DNA of 10,658 bases from Candidatus Hodarchaeota archaeon (lineage in GTDB: Archaea; Asgardarchaeota; Heimdallarchaeia; Hodarchaeales; YT1-057), in NCBI GenBank assembly GCA_016839955.1, contig JAEOTI010000383.1:1-10658 (forward strand), given 5' to 3'. The notes beneath the pieces were generated by a model. It was not told where the DNA came from, did not search any database, and saw nothing but the letters and a program-made list of their open reading frames with translations. Positions 6,728-10,658 of this stretch are shown here, in pieces. The position numbers and the translations under genes are program-made. Each line of letters opens with the position of its first letter. Within the stretch, counting starts at the first letter, position 1.

Positions 6728-7573
6728 ATGTCGGAACCTTTACGACTCGTCATTGCTGGCCTGCCCAGCACAGGAAAAACTTCCCTAGTGAAGTTGCTAA
6801 GAGGAGAAAAATTGGAGAGAGATTGCTCTACACTTGGTGTCGATGCTGATATCTGGCGACAAAAAGATCAGATATTCCACCTTCTTGATCTAGGTGGAGC
6901 CGAAGCTTTTCGAAGGCATTTATGGGAGCGATTTATCCCGATTGCAGATGGGACTATTTTTATAATCGATGGAACAGATCTAGAATCTTTTGAAGAAAGT
7001 TATTATTGGTTAAATAGAGTCTATGGGTGGATGAGGCCTAATACTCCGTTGCTTATATTATGGAATAAGAAGGACAACAAAAAGTATTCTTCCTTTGCTC
7101 AATTTAAATTTTTTAGAAAATTCACCTTTGAACACTTTGATTTAACAGGTTTGTTTGAGGGCTCTATTACACAAAACACTGGCATTGATCATGCATTATC
7201 ATGGATTGTAAATATTTTAAACAGAAATCGACAACAAACTAAAGTGAAATCAAAATATATTGCAGTACGTTTCTATTCACGCCACCCTGAAATCCTTTTG
7301 TCACAAGATGGTCATCATGAACTGATGGAAGTTACTTTTGAAGTAATTCAACAATTATTCTTGTCAACTCTTTTAAATTTAAAATACATTCCATTAGCTG
7401 GAGGGCTTTACGCCGTATCCAGAAGTTCTCCAACATTTTATTGCACAGCTATCTTCCAAAAAACTACGCCTGTTGATTCTGCTCTTAATTTATTGGAAGA
7501 TGAGCTAATTCACTTTGAGCGAAGTCTATCATTTTCCAAAGATTTTTTCCCAACAATTTCTGTTGAAACTTGA
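6728..7573 (+). CDS. Arf-like small GTPase with a C-terminal extension, copy 1
   Basis: The 281-aa product has a Ras/Arf-type G domain in residues 1 to about 165 and then an extension of about 115 residues. The G1 loop is GLPSTGKT (11-18), the G2 threonine T35 lies in STLGVDADIW, G3 is DLGG (54-57), and G4 is NKKD (113-116); G5 is weak, perhaps S146-I147. As in Arf proteins the G3 motif ends GG, but the next residue, a catalytic Gln in Arf, is A58 here. No N-terminal Gly2 for myristoylation and no C-terminal Cys for prenylation are present. The extension, with SRHPEILLSQDGHHELMEVT, looks like a small alpha/beta domain of unknown kind; roadblock or longin-like folds are possible but unproven. 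AGGAG (6716-6720) is 7 nt before the ATG. The G domain is certain; the biological role is not. Confidence 0.92.
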   Translation: MSEPLRLVIAGLPSTGKTSLVKLLRGEKLERDCSTLGVDADIWRQKDQIFHLLDLGGAEAFRRHLWERFIPIADGTIFIIDGTDLESFEESYYWLNRVYGWMRPNTPLLILWNKKDNKKYSSFAQFKFFRKFTFEHFDLTGLFEGSITQNTGIDHALSWIVNILNRNRQQTKVKSKYIAVRFYSRHPEILLSQDGHHELMEVTFEVIQQLFLSTLLNLKYIPLAGGLYAVSRSSPTFYCTAIFQKTTPVDSALNLLEDELIHFERSLSFSKDFFPTISVET

Positions 7574-7588
7574 AGGAGACGGATATTA

Positions 7589-7870
7589 ATGGCAAAAAGG
7601 CCACTCCAGAAAGAGATGTATTCTACAAGAAATGATACCACCACTCTCATCAAAATAGACTGGAGAAATCTAACTGATAAGAAAATCTACAAATTACTTG
7701 CGAAAAGAGGACCATTGACATGTCCAGAACTATCTAAAGAAACAGGATTATCGCCTTCCACTCTCTACGATGCATTAAACCGACTTATGATCCAGAAATT
7801 GATAAAAAATTTTCCAGAAGACCGTCAAACCAGAGGACGACCAAAAATCTTCTTTATGGTCCCAGAATGA
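7589..7870 (+). CDS. Small winged-helix DNA-binding protein
   Basis: The 93-aa protein has a basic N-terminus and a winged HTH. A first helix LTDKKIYKLLAKRG (28-41) is followed by the HTH LTCPELSKETGLSPSTLYDA (43-62), a helix to about 74, and a wing with TRGRPKIFFMVPE at the end. It resembles MarR/TrmB/ArsR-like archaeal regulators, without enough detail to pick a family. No ligand-binding domain is present, so the protein may be a simple DNA binder or need a partner. It is the last gene of the copy 1 operon, 15 nt after the GTPase, with GAAGGAG overlapping and following the GTPase stop. Its counterpart in copy 2 would lie past the window end. It may autoregulate the cassette (inference), for example through the inverted repeat at 6166-6210. 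Confidence 0.88.
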   Translation: MAKRPLQKEMYSTRNDTTTLIKIDWRNLTDKKIYKLLAKRGPLTCPELSKETGLSPSTLYDALNRLMIQKLIKNFPEDRQTRGRPKIFFMVPE

Positions 7871-7877
7871 ATACTTA

Positions 7878-9377
7878 CTAATACTTCCACTGAATTCCAA
7901 AAAACTCTTGCTTCTCAACAATTTTCGACAATTTAATACCCCATAATGCCTTTACTGGGGAACTTATCGTCGTCCAAATATTAATTCCGTTTTTTTGAAG
8001 ATTTAACACATCTTTAAGATAAGTAGGTAACCATTTATTAGGTAACTTCATTATTGCAAATCCTTTAGTTTTTCCCCAAAATAGTTCGGCGTAAGGAAAT
8101 GCATACAAATTGTTGATAATTCTTTGGATTTCCTCAAAAGATCCCTCAAAACTCATAAACATAATCACATTTAATCCAATTCTATTAATATCATAAAAAG
8201 GTGTAATAATTCCTTCAGATAGTAATATCTGAAATCTATCTCTGAGATAGCTTTCTGAAGTTCCTAAAGCATCTGCTATTTCTTGATAATACCCTGAGAT
8301 TGCAATTTGATCAATTATAACAAAGTCAATTAACGGTCTAATTTGTGAAGAGAATTTTGAAGTTAGATTGTAATCAAGTCCTTTACGAATTCGGGATTCA
8401 ATTACTACTCTATCTTCATCTAATAAGAAACGTACAGGATAAAGCCAACTTTTCTCAACTTTATAATAGAGTTGATCAAAATTCCGAGATAATTGATAAA
8501 AATTAAGAATTTGAAATCCTTTGGGAACATATTGTATCACATCAGAATCAATTGGAATATATAGGATTGAACTAAATCGGGGATGTCTAGTAAAGTAAGT
8601 TCGGAGAATGAATGGATCAAGAATCTCAGGTAATGAATCATTATGATTAACTTGTACTGCTTGAAATCCTAATTTTGCCATATTAGTAATATAACGTGGT
8701 CCAATTACTTGTAAATATCTAAAGACATTGTCTAATCGATGAAGAGCTGATTCTGAACAATTTAAGATTCCAGCAAACTCCTTTTGATTATAAAAACCAT
8801 GTTGAGTTTTACTATCAATCGGATGAGTTAAAGTTTGGATATATCTAACACCTAGTTTAGATCTTTTAATACTAGAATCAAGTTTAATTTCATTGAAAAG
8901 GTCTATAAATCCACCTAAACTTCGATAACTTTTATTTCGAAGTAAATTCTCTAATATTGGGAATAGTAATAGAGTATCGTCGTTGTAATTTATTTCTACG
9001 AATAAATTCCATGGATATAAAAAAGATGCTCCTGATTTTGCACCAAAGAGTCTAATAGAATGATAGTAATTTCTATCATATATTTTTCCTTCTTTAATCT
9101 GATGAGAAATATTTTTGAGAAATTCTTTGTTGTTTTCAAAATCGGATTCAAAATGTTTTGTTAATTGTTCTAGATACATGATCTCAATTGTATCTATAGC
9201 TTCAAATTTAGAAAGAGTTTTACGACCTCCAGTCTTGTCTATAAATCTTCTGATTTCTAACCAATCATTTAAAATTCTTGCTACTATTTGTGAAAGGCCA
9301 GAAAGGGAACTTAGGCTGTTGAAAGAATCATTAATAGATTTGTTTGACTTAAGAGTAGAATATTTTGATCCTTTCAT
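7878..9377 (-). CDS. Large regulator with two Lrp/AsnC-like HTH modules, cassette copy 2
   Basis: This 499-aa protein is a homologue of the 4604-6106 product, almost equal in length and collinear, nearly without gaps through about residue 250. I start it at the ATG 9377 because it gives MKGSKYSTL, matching MKGSKYSSL of copy 1, and because a TATA element lies 30 nt upstream; the frame is open 105 nt further, to an ATG at 9482, but that extension has no counterpart. HTH 1 is near 196-225 (NQKEFAGILNCSESALHRLD) and is followed by PRYITNMAKLGFQAVQVN (227-244). HTH 2 is near 354-392 (EIADALGTSESYLRDRFQIL) and is followed by INRIGLNVIMFMSFEG. The C-terminus EFFGIQWKY matches DFFGLQWRE of copy 1. 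The HTH recognition regions differ between the copies, so the operators may have diverged. The role is inferred as transcription control. Confidence 0.85.
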   Translation of the reverse strand: MKGSKYSTLKSNKSINDSFNSLSSLSGLSQIVARILNDWLEIRRFIDKTGGRKTLSKFEAIDTIEIMYLEQLTKHFESDFENNKEFLKNISHQIKEGKIYDRNYYHSIRLFGAKSGASFLYPWNLFVEINYNDDTLLLFPILENLLRNKSYRSLGGFIDLFNEIKLDSSIKRSKLGVRYIQTLTHPIDSKTQHGFYNQKEFAGILNCSESALHRLDNVFRYLQVIGPRYITNMAKLGFQAVQVNHNDSLPEILDPFILRTYFTRHPRFSSILYIPIDSDVIQYVPKGFQILNFYQLSRNFDQLYYKVEKSWLYPVRFLLDEDRVVIESRIRKGLDYNLTSKFSSQIRPLIDFVIIDQIAISGYYQEIADALGTSESYLRDRFQILLSEGIITPFYDINRIGLNVIMFMSFEGSFEEIQRIINNLYAFPYAELFWGKTKGFAIMKLPNKWLPTYLKDVLNLQKNGINIWTTISSPVKALWGIKLSKIVEKQEFFGIQWKY

Positions 9378-9403
9378 AATACAAATTTCATCTATCTCAA
9401 TTT

Positions 9404-9411
9404 TATATAAA
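9404..9411 (-). promoter_or_regulatory. TATA-like element for the copy 2 large regulator
   Basis: On the minus strand this reads TTTATATA, a good archaeal TATA match, centred 30 nt upstream of the ATG at 9377. The expected start site is about 4 nt before that ATG, so the message would be nearly leaderless. The position is the same, relative to the gene, as in copy 1, and it argues against the longer start at 9482, which would put this promoter inside the gene. Confidence 0.65.
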
Positions 9412-9506
9412 GTTTGATGAAAAAGATAAAATTCCGTGGATGTCATTTCAAGAATATAGGAGTATTCATTCTGATCAAACATTATCTCATATAGAGTTGG
9501 ATTAGA

Positions 9507-9659
9507 ATGAAAACCCGAATCAACATAAAATCTAGATTCTCTAAAGTCCCTCTTGTACGAATTGCCATTTTTGGTGCATTTATAGGGTGGTTACTGTTAT
9601 CAACTGTTACTCCCGTACCTGCGCCCCCTCCCGGTGATGGAACAATTCCTCCTGGGTAA
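9507..9659 (+). CDS. 50-aa mini-protein with one hydrophobic segment and a PVPAPPPGDGTI tail, copy 2
   Basis: ATG at 9507 and TAA at 9657-9659 encode a homologue of the 6236-6385 product. The N-terminus is basic (K2, R4, K8, R10, K13, R18). A hydrophobic stretch runs from about 19 to 35 (with W28 and LLLSTV at 29-34), and the tail is PVPAPPPGDGTIPPG. Residues W28, LLSTV (30-34) and PVPAPP (36-41) occur at identical positions in both copies, and GDGTI is shared after a one-residue insertion, while the N-terminal halves have changed freely. That pattern points to selection on the membrane segment and outer tail. There is no strong Shine-Dalgarno; only GGAT at 9499-9502 is near. No known family comes to mind. 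Like its homologue it could be a displayed tail or an exported peptide. Confidence 0.78.
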   Translation: MKTRINIKSRFSKVPLVRIAIFGAFIGWLLLSTVTPVPAPPPGDGTIPPG

Positions 9660-9682
9660 ATTCAGGAGTGGATTATTTTAGA

Positions 9683-9988
9683 ATGACCACTTCTGATACA
9701 ATTTTTTCTCCAGATTTGTCTAAAGAAATTCTTACCACGGAATGGTTTGACTCTGTTCTAGAAGAACCTTGCTGGCGATTTAAACTTCTTGGAAAGTTCA
9801 TTGAATTTATCAATCATAATTTTGAATCAATAGAGGGAATCGGGGAAGATTACATTATTCGATTATCAAAAAATGTTGATAAGTCCGAGTTAGAATGTTT
9901 CCTCTCTATTGTGAGTTTATTGACTTCTTCTCATCCTCAAATTATCATTGAATCTTCGAGTCTTTTGATATTATTAGCGAGACCATGA
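9683..9988 (+). CDS. Unknown 101-aa protein ending in LLARP, copy 2
   Basis: This is a homologue of the 6401-6712 product and has the same conserved residues: TEWF (19-22), P.WRFKLLGK (29-38), IG.DY, SELECFL, SLLTSS, and the terminal LLILLARP. I prefer the ATG at 9683 with AGGAG at 9664-9668, 14 nt upstream; the in-frame GTG at 9668 would lie inside that Shine-Dalgarno. The spacing is long, so the start is uncertain by five residues. No membrane span or signal peptide is seen. It is followed after 11 nt by the GTPase gene. Function is unknown; its conserved placement before a GTPase in both cassettes suggests a shared complex (inference). Confidence 0.78.
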   Translation: MTTSDTIFSPDLSKEILTTEWFDSVLEEPCWRFKLLGKFIEFINHNFESIEGIGEDYIIRLSKNVDKSELECFLSIVSLLTSSHPQIIIESSSLLILLARP

Positions 9989-9999
9989 GGGGAGTTGAG

Positions 10000-10658
10000 A
10001 TGTCTACACCTCTTCGGTTAGTCATCGCTGGCTTATCAGGAGCAGGAAAAACATCCTTGGTTAAGCAAGTCAGGAGAGAATCATTTGATCTTATTTCAAC
10101 AACAATGGGTGTTAGTGCTGATATCTGGAGAATGAAAAAACAATTATTCCACACTGTTGATTTAGGAGGGTCTAAAGCTTTCCGCCAAGTTTTATGGGAA
10201 CAATTTATCCCTTTTGGAAACGGGACAATCTATGTTATTGATGGTACAGACCAGAATTCCTTTGAAGAAAGTTATTATTGGCTCAATAGAGTTTATGGGT
10301 GGATGAAACCGAACACCCCTCTACTTATTTTGTGGAATAAATCTGATCTTAAAGATTATATTCCATTTTCTCGTTTAAAAATATTCAGGAAATTTAATTT
10401 TGACCACTTTGATCTAACAAAGTTGTTTGAAATCTCGATTCTCCATGATACAGGACTAGATGATGCCATAACATGGCTTGTCAATATTTTACGTAGTTAT
10501 CACACACAAAATGGAAAAGACTCTAGTTATTTTGCTGCTCGAATCTATTCGCGTCACCCTGAAATCCTTTTATCGGAAGATGGACATCATAAACTGATGG
10601 AAGTTACCCTCGACGCGATTCAGCAGACGTTATTGCCCTCGTTAGTTGATTTAAAATA
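10000..10658 (+). CDS. Arf-like small GTPase with a C-terminal extension, copy 2 (3' end outside the window)
   Basis: The ATG at 10000 follows GGGGAG (9989-9994), and the frame is open for 219 codons to the window edge. G1 is GLSGAGKT (11-18), the G2 segment is STTMGVSADIW, G3 is DLGG followed by S58 (not Gln), and G4 is NKSD. The segments SFEESYYWLNRVYGWM and YSRHPEILL are nearly or fully identical to copy 1 and are also similar at DNA level, while the loops between differ. The visible part reaches into the C-terminal extension. A start without Gly2 and the same missing Gln as in copy 1 suggest the same biochemical type. The winged-helix gene that follows the GTPase in copy 1 may follow here too, but cannot be seen. 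Confidence 0.92.
   Translation, partial: MSTPLRLVIAGLSGAGKTSLVKQVRRESFDLISTTMGVSADIWRMKKQLFHTVDLGGSKAFRQVLWEQFIPFGNGTIYVIDGTDQNSFEESYYWLNRVYGWMKPNTPLLILWNKSDLKDYIPFSRLKIFRKFNFDHFDLTKLFEISILHDTGLDDAITWLVNILRSYHTQNGKDSSYFAARIYSRHPEILLSEDGHHKLMEVTLDAIQQTLLPSLVDLK

Larger units (their letters stand above)
4604..7870. repeat. Tandem cassette, unit 1
   Basis: This is a five-gene unit: leftward large regulator, 129-nt divergent spacer, then rightward mini-protein, LLARP protein, GTPase and winged helix. It is repeated in the same order in the next unit with an offset of 3271-3274 nt for matching landmarks (regulator stops 4604/7878, regulator starts 6106/9377, mini-protein starts 6236/9507, GTPase starts 6728/10000). 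Protein similarity is clear while DNA similarity is mostly limited to short patches, so the duplication is old. No flanking insertion sequence or direct-repeat boundary was found. Confidence 0.85.
7878..10658. repeat. Tandem cassette, unit 2 (incomplete at the window end)
   Basis: This unit has the same layout as 4604-7870, cut inside the GTPase. The spacer between regulator and mini-protein is again 129 nt (9378-9506). Only 7 nt separate its regulator stop from the winged-helix stop of unit 1. More units could follow. Confidence 0.82.

Noticed and set aside
9115..9417. Plus-strand open frame opposite the copy 2 regulator
   Set aside because: It is a shadow of the N-terminal part of the conserved regulator, which has a clear homologue and promoter; no Shine-Dalgarno or homologue is seen for this frame.
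9452..9467. GAATA...TATTC as a copy 2 operator
   Set aside because: Five-base arms in AT-rich sequence are too short to support a call.
9378..9482. Longer N-terminus for the copy 2 regulator, starting at ATG 9482
   Set aside because: The 35 extra residues have no counterpart in copy 1, the shared MKGSKYS start is at 9377, and the TATA element at 9404-9411 would be inside the gene.
9424..9487. AGATAA (9424-9429) and TTATCT (9482-9487) as a copy 2 operator
   Set aside because: Only 6 bp, AT-rich, with a wide separation and opposite arm order to copy 1; this can easily arise by chance.
4604..10658. Transposon or phage origin of the cassettes
   Set aside because: No transposase, integrase, terminal inverted repeats or target-site duplications were seen; the layout fits old tandem duplication instead.

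Overview
This AT-rich window most likely comes from an archaeon, probably of the Asgard group. The evidence is two Arf-like small GTPases encoded beside winged-helix genes, archaeal TATA-type elements about 30 nt upstream of two start codons, and Lrp/AsnC-style regulators. The taxonomic placement is inference; no marker gene settles it.

Left half (1-4600, + strand): a compact de novo purine and one-carbon operon, in the order purM (3' end only), folD, purN, purF amidotransferase half, purF phosphoribosyltransferase half, purD. Genes overlap or are separated by at most about 16 nt and most have their own Shine-Dalgarno sequence. FolD would supply formyl-tetrahydrofolate for PurN. PurF makes phosphoribosylamine, PurD adds glycine, PurN formylates and PurM closes the imidazole ring; PurS/Q/L are not in the window. 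PurF is encoded as two separate genes cut exactly at its domain linker. All four cysteines expected for the [4Fe-4S] cluster are kept.

Right half (4604-10658): two collinear copies of a five-gene cassette, offset by about 3.27 kb. Each has a large leftward regulator of about 500 aa with two Lrp/AsnC-like HTH modules. A divergent spacer of exactly 129 nt follows, then a rightward operon: a 49-50 aa membrane or exported mini-protein ending in a conserved PVPAPP...GDGTI tail, a protein of about 100 aa ending in LLARP, an Arf-like GTPase with a C-terminal extension, and (copy 1, 7589-7870) a small winged-helix protein. Copy 2 is cut by the window end inside its GTPase. The copies are clearly divergent at DNA level but keep gene order, spacing and key motifs, which suggests an old tandem duplication kept by selection.

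The cassette matches no system I can name. A reasonable inference is a membrane-to-transcription signalling module in which the mini-protein is an exposed tail or secreted peptide, the GTPase and LLARP protein relay a signal, and the two kinds of HTH protein regulate expression. A 12-bp perfect inverted repeat around the putative promoter of copy 1 is a candidate operator. No RNA gene, CRISPR array or insertion sequence was seen.
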